From Nitrospira sp. MA-1 (GTDB lineage: Bacteria > Nitrospirota > Nitrospiria > Nitrospirales > UBA8639): a stretch of 64,000 nt of DNA. The translations under genes were made by a program, and so were the position numbers. Under the pieces are notes generated by a model. It was not told the DNA's origin. It worked only from the letters and a program-made list of their open reading frames with translations, and ran no database searches. The stretch spans positions 186,001 through 250,000 of the forward strand of contig JAQJDB010000004.1 in NCBI GenBank assembly GCA_032139905.1, in the 5' to 3' direction. Positions 19,481-29,145 of this stretch are shown piece by piece (position 1 is the first letter of the stretch; each line of letters opens with the position of its first letter).

Positions 19481-20156
19481 AGGATTTTTTGAGGGGGTCG
19501 CCTTTGTCGGAAAGATACATGCCAACAAGCCAAGCCACCAGGACGGCAACATAAAATTGTCCGACAATCGCCTCGAGATAGGTGAGGGTGCGTGCGATCG
19601 GCTTAATGGGCGTGAGGTCGCCATAGCCTACTGTGGTAATGGTGATATAGCTATAATACAGTAATTCTGAAAATTGGACTCCTATGGCGGTAGATGTCAG
19701 GCCTTGAAAAGAGTTCGGGTTGGCCAGGTTGGTGAATAGATAGAACATTGCCCAGTTTAGTCCGATCAGGAGATAAATGCAGATGGCGCCAATGATTTTA
19801 TTCACAGTGATTGAGCCTGTAAGAAGCAGATGTCGGTAGGCAATCCAGGTACTGACCAGAGAAAACACAAATAGAATAGACATGTTGACCAAATGAAGCT
19901 CAGGAATGCCTAAGAAGTAGTCGATTGTGGCAGTCGCGACCCCGCTTACTGCAAGGATTCCTCCCCCTATCATCAACCATTTTTTTTCACTGACATGGCT
20001 CCAAATCCCCATCAGGAGCATGAGACAAAGAACTGGCTCTAGGAACAGACGTCGGGTCTCACCCATGACTCCTTCCTCTTGAGCAAGGGCAACCGAGAGC
20101 ATGAGGATCAAGAGACCTCCTAACAAATATCCAAAATTCATCCTTTTAATTTTCAT
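19479..20156 (-). CDS. Two-pore-type ion channel (potassium channel pore domain)
   Basis: A 225-residue membrane protein from the ATG at 20156, supported by GGAG nine bases upstream. About six hydrophobic helices are seen. The last two flank a pore loop with the selectivity filter TVGYGDLTP, followed by IARTLTYLEAIVGQFYVAVLVAWLVGMYL. The first four helices lack the regular arginine pattern of a voltage sensor. No cytoplasmic RCK domain is present. It most likely conducts K+ across the inner membrane. Its end overlaps the SYLF fragment. Confidence 0.88.
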   Translation of the reverse strand: MKIKRMNFGYLLGGLLILMLSVALAQEEGVMGETRRLFLEPVLCLMLLMGIWSHVSEKKWLMIGGGILAVSGVATATIDYFLGIPELHLVNMSILFVFSLVSTWIAYRHLLLTGSITVNKIIGAICIYLLIGLNWAMFYLFTNLANPNSFQGLTSTAIGVQFSELLYYSYITITTVGYGDLTPIKPIARTLTYLEAIVGQFYVAVLVAWLVGMYLSDKGDPLKKS

Positions 20157-20813
20157 TGATGTCGTCTCCAAATAATGAAATGGGGAGGCTTCATATTCAT
20201 GAACAGACCTGGGTTCCCAGCACTTCAATGGCTCGTATGGTTAAACCTTGCTTACCGGCTGATCTGAATGTTTGACTTGTGTGTCCCACCGGCAGAGAGA
20301 ATTTTCCTCTGTGGAAGTCATCGCCACAAGATAGAGGTGATTGGTTTTAGGACAATATGCCGGAATATCGACGTGTGGCGATTTCCGAATTCTTTCATCC
20401 CATACAAAGAGATTGTGTATCAGCATCTGTGAAAAAGACTGTATCCCGCCCACTCCTGTGCGGGGTTGAAAGGGTGAGGGCAGGGCCAAAAACCCCTCCT
20501 TTCGGTGCCAGGCATTCCGGAGAGTCTATCATAGAAAAAAAAGGACAGGATCCAAAAGTTTTTTAATGCAAAACTCTAGGGAAGCGTCCACACGACAATC
20601 CCTGAAGACAAGCGTGGGTGAATTCAATAGTTCCTCACGGGAAGTAAGTGTGGTGATGGGCCTCTACTACCTGGTCCTCCGTTCCATGAAATTTTTTTGT
20701 GGGTAGGCGGAAATTTTGAGTAGGGTTGCTTCTCAGCCCGAAACAGGTACTATAGCCATTCTTCCTTAGCTGGGAGGTATTCATGAGATTACTGTATTTG
20801 TGGGAGGCTTTTT
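20157..20813. other. Intergenic region
   Basis: No supported gene is seen. Short open frames on either strand lack ribosome-binding sites and recognisable similarity. A purine-rich run lies near 20530-20550. Confidence 0.4.
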
Positions 20814-21194
20814 ATGATGATTTCTGGTAAAGGTGTTTTCATGAATAGGGGATGGTATTGGGTACAACGAACATGCGCATGGGTTGTCACCATTATTCTC
20901 CTCTCGGCATGTTCGCAAAATCGTGCCTATCTCTATGAGACGGGCGAGAGGCCGATACCTCCAGGCATCGAAAACCAAATCCTCCCTCATAAAACGACTC
21001 AGGATGAGGTATTGACTCTACTTGGAGAGCCGATTGCCCGCCTCAAAACCAAGACGGGTGGGGGGCATATTCATATCTGGACCTATTCCTATATGGATCT
21101 CCAGAGCCCCTCACATGACAAGGGTGAGTCATTGACGATCACCTTTGATGACAAATCCTTTGTGGTCCTCAGTGTCACCAGAGGCCCGCTCTAA
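20814..21194 (+). CDS. Small lipoprotein, SmpA/OmlA (BamE)-like
   Basis: A 126-residue protein preceded by a GGGAGG site. The signal peptide ends in the lipobox LLSAC, so it should be lipidated. The mature part has ILPHKTTQDEVLTLLGEP, the pattern (helix then GxP) of SmpA/OmlA-fold proteins, then beta-strands ending in a TFDDKSFVVLSVTRG segment. The role is probably in the envelope, but it is not the canonical bamE by context. Confidence 0.75.
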   Translation: MMISGKGVFMNRGWYWVQRTCAWVVTIILLSACSQNRAYLYETGERPIPPGIENQILPHKTTQDEVLTLLGEPIARLKTKTGGGHIHIWTYSYMDLQSPSHDKGESLTITFDDKSFVVLSVTRGPL

Positions 21195-21597
21195 CTCAGG
21201 ATGGGGAAACAAGGAATATCTCATTTGCGTCCCTTCGGATAGGCAAATGGATTTTGAGGGAACTCTCCCGGATGTATTCTTCGCATTTGTCCTGAGCCAT
21301 GGGGTTACCTTGGAAAATGCTTGAAGGAAAAATTTCCAACGGATTGGCAGGAAATGCCTCAAGCGTCCATTTGCCTTATTGCCATTAAAGGGGGCAGGTC
21401 TCTGTTTGAGGACATAGCAGATCAACCGTTTCTCTAAATGGTATTTTTCCATCCTCATGATCATCTTTTACGGGTCCAATCCGTGCCTGTCAGCCCATGG
21501 TTGTTGGCTAATTGATAGTGAAAGATATTATCGAATATGTTAAAAGCATCATGGACGTGGTGGATCGTTCCATTGGTCTCCACTCAGGGGAGAGGAT
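21195..21597. other. Intergenic region upstream of the pqi operon
   Basis: No gene is recognised. The promoter of the pqi genes must lie here, but no confident -35/-10 boxes were identified. Confidence 0.4.
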
Positions 21598-22239
21598 GTG
21601 TTTCCCGCTAGATCGAATGAGAATGACATGGCTGCCGTACACACCTTAATCGCCTGTCATGAATGTGATCTCCTTCATCGTATGCACCCTCTGCATTATG
21701 GTGAGCGGGCCAAGTGTTCAAGATGTGGTGCATCGCTGTATGCGAAAAAACGAGATAGTTTTGAGCATACCATCATCCTGGCGTTGGCCAGTCTCATTTT
21801 CTTTACCATTGCGAATGTTTTTCCGTTTATGACGTTTGAGCTCAATGGCCGTGTTCAGGAGAGCCTGCTTTCCACAGGGGTGAAGGAGTTCTTCGATCGG
21901 GAAATGTGGGCGTTAGGGGTGTTGGTCTTGTGTGCGAGTATCCTCTTCCCCGCCCTGAAAATTCTTGGCATGTTGTATGTTCTTGGGCCGTTGGAATTAA
22001 ACAAGCGACCGTGGCACGCCGCTCTGGTTTTTCGGATGGTTGAGCACTGTCGGACCTGGGCCATGATGGACGTCTATTTGCTGGGAGTTATTGTCGCTGT
22101 GGTGAAATTGTCGGATTTGGCGAATCTGGTTCCCGGTGTCGCGATTTATTCATTCGTTGCCCTAATCCTGACCTTAGCTGCTGCCGATTCTGCACTTGAC
22201 ATTCATGCGGTTTGGGAAAAAATGGAGAAGATTTCATGA
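21598..22239 (+). CDS. pqiA: Paraquat-inducible protein A homologue (first copy)
   Basis: A 213-residue inner-membrane protein. It starts with a zinc-ribbon-like pair, ACHECDLLHRM and KCSRCGASLY, then four membrane helices with LASLIFFTIANVFPFMTFELNG near the first. This is the PqiA half-unit; E. coli PqiA joins two such units in one chain. Here they are separate genes overlapping by ATGA. The GTG at 21598 is the likely start, with an ATG at 21628 possible. It works with PqiB and PqiC in lipid transport across the envelope. Confidence 0.9.
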   Translation: MFPARSNENDMAAVHTLIACHECDLLHRMHPLHYGERAKCSRCGASLYAKKRDSFEHTIILALASLIFFTIANVFPFMTFELNGRVQESLLSTGVKEFFDREMWALGVLVLCASILFPALKILGMLYVLGPLELNKRPWHAALVFRMVEHCRTWAMMDVYLLGVIVAVVKLSDLANLVPGVAIYSFVALILTLAAADSALDIHAVWEKMEKIS

Positions 22240-22871
22240 TGGGCTTTTCCCCCACCGCAGCCCGGTCGGGACTCATGAGTTGTCATGCCTGTCATCTACT
22301 CAGTCCAATACCTCCGCTGTCGAGTGAGGGCGAGGCCATCTGCCCTCGCTGCGGGGCCACTCTCCATTTGCGAAAACCCAATAGTATTTCGCGCACATGG
22401 GCACTTTTGATTGCGGCCTACATTCTGTATATCCCGGCCAACCTGCTTCCCGTGATGACGGTGATTTCGTTTGGGAAAGGCGAGGCGGATACGATTCTGA
22501 GCGGAGTCAAGGAACTCATTCATGCCGGAATGATGCCGATTGCCTTGCTGGTGTTCTTCGCCAGCATCACCGTGCCGGTCTTAAAGCTTTTGGCGTTGAC
22601 GTATCTGTTGCTTTCCGTTCAATACAAATCTCAATGGCGCCCAAGAGAACGGACCAAGTTATACCGGATGACCGAGGTGGTCGGCCGGTGGTCCATGATT
22701 GATATTTTTATGATTTCGATTTTAATCGCTCTGGTAAAACTTGATGCCGTGGCGACCATTGAACCCGGGCCTGGGGCGATCTCATTTGCGGCAGTCGTGA
22801 TTCTGACCATGTTTGCCGCCATGAGCTTCGATCCCCGATTGATCTGGGACAGCATAGAGGAGAAAACATGA
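22236..22871 (+). CDS. pqiA: Paraquat-inducible protein A homologue (second copy)
   Basis: A 211-residue protein built like the preceding gene: CHACHLLSPIPP and CPRCGATLHL cysteine pairs, then four helices with LYIPANLLPVMTV and GRWSMIDIFMISILIALVKLD. The ATG at 22236 overlaps the previous stop by four bases and has GGAG eight bases upstream, which decides against the upstream TTG. Its own stop overlaps pqiB by ATGA. The two half-units probably pair to make one PqiA-type membrane platform. Confidence 0.92.
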   Translation: MMGFSPTAARSGLMSCHACHLLSPIPPLSSEGEAICPRCGATLHLRKPNSISRTWALLIAAYILYIPANLLPVMTVISFGKGEADTILSGVKELIHAGMMPIALLVFFASITVPVLKLLALTYLLLSVQYKSQWRPRERTKLYRMTEVVGRWSMIDIFMISILIALVKLDAVATIEPGPGAISFAAVVILTMFAAMSFDPRLIWDSIEEKT

Positions 22872-24529
22872 AGGACAGCGAACCCAATCCTGGCAATTTT
22901 GAGGAATTGGCGGAAGTGACGGTACAAAAAAAGCGCGGGATTTCTATCGTGTGGATTATTCCCGTGGTTGCGGCACTGATCGGAGGGTGGCTGACCTACA
23001 AAACCATTTCCGAAAAGGGTCCCACGGTCACTATAACCTTTGAAGATGGAGCGGGATTGGAAGCCGGCAAAACGAAGATTAAATATAAGTCAATTGAGAT
23101 TGGAACAGTCAAAAGCGTGCATATAAGTCCTGATCTTTCTCACGTGGTTGTAACCACCGAATTCAGCAGACGGGCCGAGACTCATCTTACGGAAAATTCC
23201 AGGTTCTGGGTGGTCCGACCCCGGTTGGGATTAGGCGGCATTTCAGGGCTTGAGACCTTAGTGTCCGGAGCCTATATTACGATGGATCCTAGACCCGGAC
23301 CGTCGGCTCGAACATTCACCGGACTGGAAAAACCACCTGGAGTGACACGAGAAGACGAAGGGGCTCAATTCCAATTGCAGGCGGAAAATCTGGGATCAAG
23401 TTCCCCCGGTGCCCCGGTCTTTTATCACGACATCCAGGTTGGACGTGTTCTTGACTATGTCTTGGACAAGGAAGGGGAGGGTGTGTTTATCGATATTTTC
23501 ATTCATGCCCCCCATCATCTGCGGGTACGGGATACCAGCCGATTCTGGCAATTAAGCGGGTTTGAAGTTTCGATTGGGGCAGGAGGTCTGGATGTGAAAA
23601 TGGAGTCGCTCTCCTCTCTCCTCACAGGTGGAATTGCATTCGATTCCCCGGCAACCGCAGGAGGGTCGGATGAACCCAGCCAACCGGGCACCGCCTTTAA
23701 ACTTTTTAAAAATTTTTCCAGTATTCAAGACGAGAAGTATGTCATGACGCGTCCCTTTGTGGTCAATTTCGATGGATCAGTGAGGGGCTTGAGCGTCGGG
23801 GCTCCTGTGGAATTCCGGGGGATTAAAATCGGGATCGTCTCCGATATCGCGGTCAATCTTAATCCCAAGACGCTTGAGATTAAAATTCCCGTGCTTATCG
23901 AAATCCAGCCGGAACGAATCACAACGCCACAGACGGTGCAATCACATGTAATAGAGGATAGATACGCCATCATGAAGCATATGGTGAAACGTGGCTTGAG
24001 AGCTCGACTGGAAACCGGGAGCCTACTGACCGGACAATTGTTCGTCGGGCTTGACTTCCACCAGGATCTTCCGCCGAAAGAGCTGATCCTGACCGGAAAA
24101 TATCCGGAGATTCCGGCAATACCGGCCGCGATGGATGAATTGCGACGGACGGTTAGCGATTTGATGGCGGAGATTCGACGGTTACCTCTTGATAAAATTG
24201 CTACGGAAATACTGAAAACCGTGGAAGGAGGCAACCGTCTGGTTAATTCCCCGGACACTCAAAAGGCCGTCCACAACCTCAATGTTGCATTAGGAAATGT
24301 GGAGAAATTCACTGAGGGTCTCGACCGGCAGGTTGATGGCCTGGTGAAGAATTTGGACAAAACTCTGGCAACGGTCCAGAAAGGGTTACAACAGATTGAT
24401 CCCAATTCACCCGCTGCGGTGAATATGAATAATGCCTTGAAGGAACTATCTGCTGCCGCCCGCTCTATTCGGGTTTTGGCTGATTATCTTGAACAACATC
24501 CCGAGGCATTAGTCAAAGGGAAAAATTAA
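22868..24529 (+). CDS. pqiB: PqiB-like MCE-domain protein
   Basis: A 553-residue protein anchored by one N-terminal helix (ISIVWIIPVVAALIGGWLTY). Three MCE/MlaD domains follow, starting near residues 45 (TITFEDGAGLEAGKTKIKYK), 160 and 290 (VVNFDGSVRGLSVGAPVEFRG). A C-terminal coiled-coil region follows. In E. coli PqiB hexamers form a tunnel across the periplasm for lipids. Length and domain order match. The gene overlaps pqiA by ATGA and is followed by the lipoprotein gene. Confidence 0.95.
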   Translation: MKDSEPNPGNFEELAEVTVQKKRGISIVWIIPVVAALIGGWLTYKTISEKGPTVTITFEDGAGLEAGKTKIKYKSIEIGTVKSVHISPDLSHVVVTTEFSRRAETHLTENSRFWVVRPRLGLGGISGLETLVSGAYITMDPRPGPSARTFTGLEKPPGVTREDEGAQFQLQAENLGSSSPGAPVFYHDIQVGRVLDYVLDKEGEGVFIDIFIHAPHHLRVRDTSRFWQLSGFEVSIGAGGLDVKMESLSSLLTGGIAFDSPATAGGSDEPSQPGTAFKLFKNFSSIQDEKYVMTRPFVVNFDGSVRGLSVGAPVEFRGIKIGIVSDIAVNLNPKTLEIKIPVLIEIQPERITTPQTVQSHVIEDRYAIMKHMVKRGLRARLETGSLLTGQLFVGLDFHQDLPPKELILTGKYPEIPAIPAAMDELRRTVSDLMAEIRRLPLDKIATEILKTVEGGNRLVNSPDTQKAVHNLNVALGNVEKFTEGLDRQVDGLVKNLDKTLATVQKGLQQIDPNSPAAVNMNNALKELSAAARSIRVLADYLEQHPEALVKGKN

Positions 24530-24540
24530 ATGAGGTGGAC

Positions 24541-25149
24541 ATGAACTGGATCATAAAGGGGATTGTTTTATTCGTCGCTGGTGTCGGCGTGCTGAATGTC
24601 CTGGGGTGTGGGACGAGTCAACCTTCACATTTTTATTTGTTGCGAGCCGAATCGCCTCACTCTGTCCCGAGCCTATCGGACTCGAAACTATCAAGCCTGT
24701 CCTTTGGACTAGGGCCGGTCACCCTTCCCAAATATCTGGACCGGCCGCAGATTGTGACCAAAACGAGTGCCCATGAAGTCGAGCTGGCAGAATTTCATAA
24801 ATGGGCTGAACCGTTGACTGGGAATGTGTCTCATGTCCTGGCCGAAAATCTTTCAGCCCTGCTTTCAACGGATCGAATTCTGGAGTATCCGTGGAGGAGT
24901 TCAATCTCCCTGGATTACCAGATTACCGTGGATGTCTTGCAGTTCGATGGCACTATGGGAGGGGAGGCCATTCTGGTTGCCCGGTGGAGTCTGTTGGGTG
25001 GCGATGAACAAACGGTGCTCACCACCAAGAAAACGCAGATGACCCATCGTCCGACCACCCAGGATTATGAATCGTTGGTCGAGGCCATGAGTCGGAATCT
25101 TGAGGATCTCAGTCGAGAGATCGCAGAGGCGATCACCACTCTTCCATAA
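24541..25149 (+). CDS. pqiC: PqiC-like outer-membrane lipoprotein
   Basis: A 202-residue lipoprotein of the ABC-transport auxiliary (DUF330) family. A signal peptide with lipobox VLGC is followed by SHFYLLRAE, LSFGLGPVTLPKYLDRPQIV and LAEFHKWAEPL, the diagnostic family strings. The ATG at 24541 has GAGG five bases upstream; an in-frame GTG is at 24535. It closes the pqiAABC operon and would be the outer-membrane end of the lipid tunnel. Confidence 0.93.
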   Translation: MNWIIKGIVLFVAGVGVLNVLGCGTSQPSHFYLLRAESPHSVPSLSDSKLSSLSFGLGPVTLPKYLDRPQIVTKTSAHEVELAEFHKWAEPLTGNVSHVLAENLSALLSTDRILEYPWRSSISLDYQITVDVLQFDGTMGGEAILVARWSLLGGDEQTVLTTKKTQMTHRPTTQDYESLVEAMSRNLEDLSREIAEAITTLP

Positions 25150-25371
25150 AAAATCCAACCCGGTACTTTTTCCTAATCTGCGGGTGGCAGGGTTGTTCCT
25201 GCGCTGTGGGTAGAATTACACCCAAGAATGTCCGTGGTAGTGAGGTATCGCCACGAATAGAACATTCAACGGGATTTTTTATCCGGAAATTTTTATGATT
25301 TTCACCCTGTGATGGTGGACACTTAGATTTAACTTGCTGAATATGAGACGCACTTACACGGAGAACAATTC

Positions 25372-25869
25372 ATGGGAATGCTTTCGTCAGTCAAGCATGA
25401 ACTTAAAGAAGTCGGTTTAGTGACCCTGTATTTTTTCTGTTGTTTCGGGATCATCCTCACCCTCAAGAAGCTGATGTTAGAAAGTTATCATATTGAGTTC
25501 TATGCCTTCTCAACGGCACTGATCGGCGCACTTATAGTTGGAAAGGTTGTGGTTCTGTTGGGTAAAACCCGAGCGGGCTCCAGGTTCGATTCTCAACATT
25601 CGCTTGTCGCTGCTGTTCTATATAGGACCATGGTTTATAGTGGATGCACCTTCCTGGTTTTGTTTACTGAAAAAATGTTCCATGCTTTTCGCGAGAGTGG
25701 TATGTTGGGTGCGGCATTCATGGACGTATGGGAACATAAGGATCTTTCTCTCATTCTTGCTAAGGTTCTCTGCGTCGGGCTGGCCTTTATGGGGTTTTTT
25801 CTTTATAGAGGTATTGATCGGCGGTTAGGAGAAGGGACCTTGAGACGCATCATATTCGCATCTCCCTGA
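25372..25869 (+). CDS. Hypothetical membrane protein
   Basis: A 165-residue protein with about four hydrophobic segments: GLVTLYFFCCFGIILTL, STALIGALIVGKVVVLLG, YRTMVYSGCTFLVLF and KVLCVGLAFMGFFLY. GGAG lies eight bases before the ATG. No family was recognised with confidence. It follows pqiC by about 220 bp and is probably independently transcribed. Confidence 0.8.
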   Translation: MGMLSSVKHELKEVGLVTLYFFCCFGIILTLKKLMLESYHIEFYAFSTALIGALIVGKVVVLLGKTRAGSRFDSQHSLVAAVLYRTMVYSGCTFLVLFTEKMFHAFRESGMLGAAFMDVWEHKDLSLILAKVLCVGLAFMGFFLYRGIDRRLGEGTLRRIIFASP

Positions 25870-26313
25870 TGCCCTTCTATGGAATGTGCTTAATGAATTT
25901 CATATGCAAAAATTTTGGAACATTGCATCTTTGCATTCCAACCCTCCTTTTAAATGGAAATTTTCCCGCCCCAATTTCTTGAGGATGCAATAAGTTATTG
26001 GGCACCACGATTCTCCCAAAGACTGGCGGAAATTTCCCAAGCCAGGTGGTCTGGGGCGATACCCATCTGTTCGCTGGCATATCCATGAGTGCGGGACCCT
26101 TTGGTGCCTATAAAAAGAAGAATTTCATGTATTCTTAGATTGTTTTCCCTGGTTAAACAATGAAGATCCACCTGCGAATCGGGTGTGTCATCCCAAAGAG
26201 CAAAAAAGGATGGTTGAAAAATTTACATCACACAAAGAGAGGAGCCATGTGCCCACTTTACTGGAGACCTTTGATGGATGCCCCTCAATCAGGTGGTCAC
26301 CGAATTTTTCCGA
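25870..26313. other. Intergenic region
   Basis: No gene, RNA or repeat is recognised between the membrane protein and the convergent atpG gene. Confidence 0.4.
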
Positions 26314-26336
26314 TGACCTTTTTCGAGAAAGGGTCA
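26314..26336 (-). terminator. Hairpin at the end of atpG
   Basis: On the minus strand TGACC and GGTCA, with TTT/AAA inside, form a stem overlapping the atpG stop codon. No strong T-run follows, so its role as a terminator is uncertain. Confidence 0.3.
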
Positions 26337-27206
26337 TTTGAGGGCTTCGGCTCCGCCCACAATGTCCATCAGTTCCTTGGTAATGGCTTCCTGACGGCTC
26401 CTGTTATATTTGAGGCTGAGTTGCTTGATGAGTTCACCGGCGTTGCGAGTAGCGCCATCCATGGCAGCCATCCTTGCGGATTGTTCGGCAGCAGATGATT
26501 CCAACAAGATGCGGAATACCTGGCCCTGGGCATACTTGGGAAGCAGTGTTGACAGCAAATCCTCCTGATCGGGTTCATACAGATAGCCGCCGCCGGATGG
26601 CGCCTCAGCCGCTCCGAATTCTTTCAGCGGTTCGATAGGGAAGACTTTATCCACGACAACTTGCTGCTGGACGACGTTTTTAAACTCGTTGTACACGATA
26701 TATCCTTCATCAAAGGCCCCTTCGGTAAACGCCTCTACGGCAGCCCATCCGACTTCAAGTGCATGCTCATAGGTCAATCGGTCAAACACATTCACATTCG
26801 GATCGCGAAGGGGCCAATGACGGCGGCGAAAATACTCGTTTCCTTTCCGGCCGACCACTCCCACGATGACCTTCGCCCCTGTTTCTTCGCATTTCTGGAT
26901 CATCTGGAGAGCTCTGCGAATCACGTTCATATTGAACGCTCCGCATAATCCACGGTCACTCGTCACGACGGTCACTTGAATGATCTTGACCTGGCGTTTT
27001 TGGAATAGGGGGTGGATAGATTGATTGACCCGACCACTCAGGTTGGCAAGCACACGGCGTAATTCTTGTCCATAGGGGCGAAACGCCAGAATTCGCTGCT
27101 GTGCACGGCGGAGTTTGGATGCAGCCACCATCTTCATGGCCTTTGTGATCTTTTGTGTGTTCTTGACCGAGCCGATTTTACGGCGTAAGGCCTGAAGATT
27201 TGCCAT
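26334..27206 (-). CDS. atpG: ATP synthase F1 gamma subunit
   Basis: A 290-residue central-stalk subunit. Both conserved ends are intact: N-terminal LRRKIGSVKNTQKITKAMKMVAASKLR and C-terminal YNRSRQEAITKELMDIVGGAEAL. In between are SDRGLCGAFN and MDGATRNAGELI. AGGAGG precedes the ATG. Gamma rotates within the alpha3beta3 ring to couple proton flow to ATP synthesis. No other atp gene is adjacent on either side, so it is either a split-operon gene or a second copy. Confidence 0.95.
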   Translation of the reverse strand: MANLQALRRKIGSVKNTQKITKAMKMVAASKLRRAQQRILAFRPYGQELRRVLANLSGRVNQSIHPLFQKRQVKIIQVTVVTSDRGLCGAFNMNVIRRALQMIQKCEETGAKVIVGVVGRKGNEYFRRRHWPLRDPNVNVFDRLTYEHALEVGWAAVEAFTEGAFDEGYIVYNEFKNVVQQQVVVDKVFPIEPLKEFGAAEAPSGGGYLYEPDQEDLLSTLLPKYAQGQVFRILLESSAAEQSARMAAMDGATRNAGELIKQLSLKYNRSRQEAITKELMDIVGGAEALK

Positions 27207-27623
27207 CCCTGTTCCTCCTACATCTTGAATGCGATCTTGTGAATTGAATCATGAGTTTCCTATTTTTTTTCTTACAGTCTTCTCTTGAATTGTATGCCTT
27301 CTCATCCTGATCAGGATCTGACGAAGAAAGGCCTGCGAACCAGAACCGCGTGCCCTCCACATCGGGTTCTTAAAGCCATTGCTCCCTTTTTTAAGGGGTC
27401 CCATGACAAGTCGGAGAGTCTAGCAAGTTCAACCGGCGATTATGATCCCATGAGGCAGGAATGCAGAAAAGTATTGTGCATGGAACGAGGGAATGTTGCA
27501 AGAGGATGTGGTTGAAAAAATTAAAGGGTTTCCCTCACGGGTACAGAAAATCCGGTTCAAACTTAAATTTCATGATGGCCGGTAGACAGAGACAACCTTT
27601 TTCTGTCGCCGACTTCCGCTCGT
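27207..27623. other. Intergenic region
   Basis: No gene is recognised between the start of atpG and the end of the efflux gene cluster. Small open frames here lack support. Confidence 0.4.
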
Positions 27624-29132
27624 TTAACTTTTCAGTTCAGGCTGCATTTCATGGTCTATTGGACCAGGTTCTGAAGGGGAGGAAACAGGCTGCCCCTCTT
27701 TATCTGTCGGCGACCAGCCGCCCCCTAGGGCTTTGTACAGCCGGACAATTGAACTCAGGTTTTGCTGGCGTGTAGAGACAAGTCCCAATTCGGCCTGAAA
27801 GAGGTCCCGTTGGGCTGTTAAGACATCCAGGTAGGAGGCGAACCCTCCGCGATACCGTTTGTCCGCGAAATTCAAAGCAGACTGTAACGATGAGACCTGG
27901 GATTCCTGCGCCTCACGTTGTTCGCCAGTTTTTTTGATGGTGATCAACGAATCCTCAACTTCTCTAAACGCACTCAGGATAGCCAACTCGTACCGGGCAA
28001 GAGCCTGTTGTTCCTGAGCGGTCGCCACTCCGACGCCGTAGCCCAGCGCGGTTGCATTTAACAGCGGACCGGTTAAGGTCCCTGAGACGCCTGCGGTCGC
28101 AAACGGTCCTGTCGCCATCGAGTTCAACTGAAAGCCGGCTACGCCACCACCGGCATTGAGACTGAATTGGGGAAAGCGTTGAGCCTGGGCCACACCGATG
28201 TTTGCGGTAGAGGCGGCAAGTTTTTGTTCCGCTTCCAGAATGTCCGGGCGCTGACTCAACAGGCTGGAAGGCAACCCGACCGGCACTTCAGGAGGCAGAG
28301 TCTGTTCCGTCAGCGCAATTCCACGAGGGATCGCCATCGGTCGGTGTCCCAACAGAACGCTGATCTGGTTCTCTGCCTGGACGACCTGCTGTTCCAGATT
28401 TGCCAATTGTGCTCTCGTGCCGGCTTGTTCGGCCTCGAAGCGATCCAAATCAAGCTTCGAAGCATACCCGTGCTCGTATTGTGATCGGCTTAATCTCACG
28501 GCTTCATTCCAAACTTTGAGTGTGCGTTCGGCAATCTCCACTTTGAGATCAAGAGCCCGGAGGCTGAAGTAGGATTGGGCCACGTCACTGACCAGGGCAA
28601 TGACCAGGCCTCGCTGGTTTTCCACTCGTGCCAATAATTCTGCATGGGAGGCCTCGACGTTCCGTCGAATCCGGCCCCACAGATCAATCTCCCATTTAAC
28701 GCCCCCCACGAAGGATTGCCTCGAAAAATCAAGGTCCCCCCGTCCACTTTGTCCGCCGGCTTGCCCGGGTATCACGGCCCCGTTTCCGGTGGATAACCCA
28801 TTATTCGTATTGTGATAGTACATGCCCTCTCCTTGATATCCTAAGGAAGGGGCAAGGTCGAATTTGGCAATGATGAGTTGGTTGTTGAATTCAGCAACGG
28901 TCGCGGCGGCCACCCGAAGGTCAAGATTTTCCTGTAAGGCGGTGTGAATAAGTTTCTGAAGTTCTTCATCCTTGAACAATTCCCACCAGGGCATATTCGC
29001 AATAGATTCCGAGGTTCCAGGGGCGAGCCGCCAGGAATCCGAGGTGGGAACGTCCGGGCGTTTGTAATCCGGACCCATGGTGCAGCCGGAGAAGAGCAGG
29101 AGGCTCAGAACGATGGCTCCGCATTTGTTCAT
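27624..29132 (-). CDS. RND efflux outer-membrane lipoprotein (OprM/NodT type)
   Basis: A 502-residue TolC-like channel. The ATG at 29132 is chosen because it begins a lipoprotein signal peptide (MNKCGAIVLSLLLFSGC) and GGGAG lies eight bases upstream. It also leaves 13 bp after the pump gene. The mature start TMGPDYKRPDVP is the family hallmark. Two outer-membrane efflux repeats follow, with LVSDVAQSYFSLRALD and AILSAFREVEDSLI. It is the exit duct of the tripartite pump encoded with the two preceding genes. Confidence 0.94.
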   Translation of the reverse strand: MNKCGAIVLSLLLFSGCTMGPDYKRPDVPTSDSWRLAPGTSESIANMPWWELFKDEELQKLIHTALQENLDLRVAAATVAEFNNQLIIAKFDLAPSLGYQGEGMYYHNTNNGLSTGNGAVIPGQAGGQSGRGDLDFSRQSFVGGVKWEIDLWGRIRRNVEASHAELLARVENQRGLVIALVSDVAQSYFSLRALDLKVEIAERTLKVWNEAVRLSRSQYEHGYASKLDLDRFEAEQAGTRAQLANLEQQVVQAENQISVLLGHRPMAIPRGIALTEQTLPPEVPVGLPSSLLSQRPDILEAEQKLAASTANIGVAQAQRFPQFSLNAGGGVAGFQLNSMATGPFATAGVSGTLTGPLLNATALGYGVGVATAQEQQALARYELAILSAFREVEDSLITIKKTGEQREAQESQVSSLQSALNFADKRYRGGFASYLDVLTAQRDLFQAELGLVSTRQQNLSSIVRLYKALGGGWSPTDKEGQPVSSPSEPGPIDHEMQPELKS

Positions 29133-29145
29133 ATCCGCGATCTCC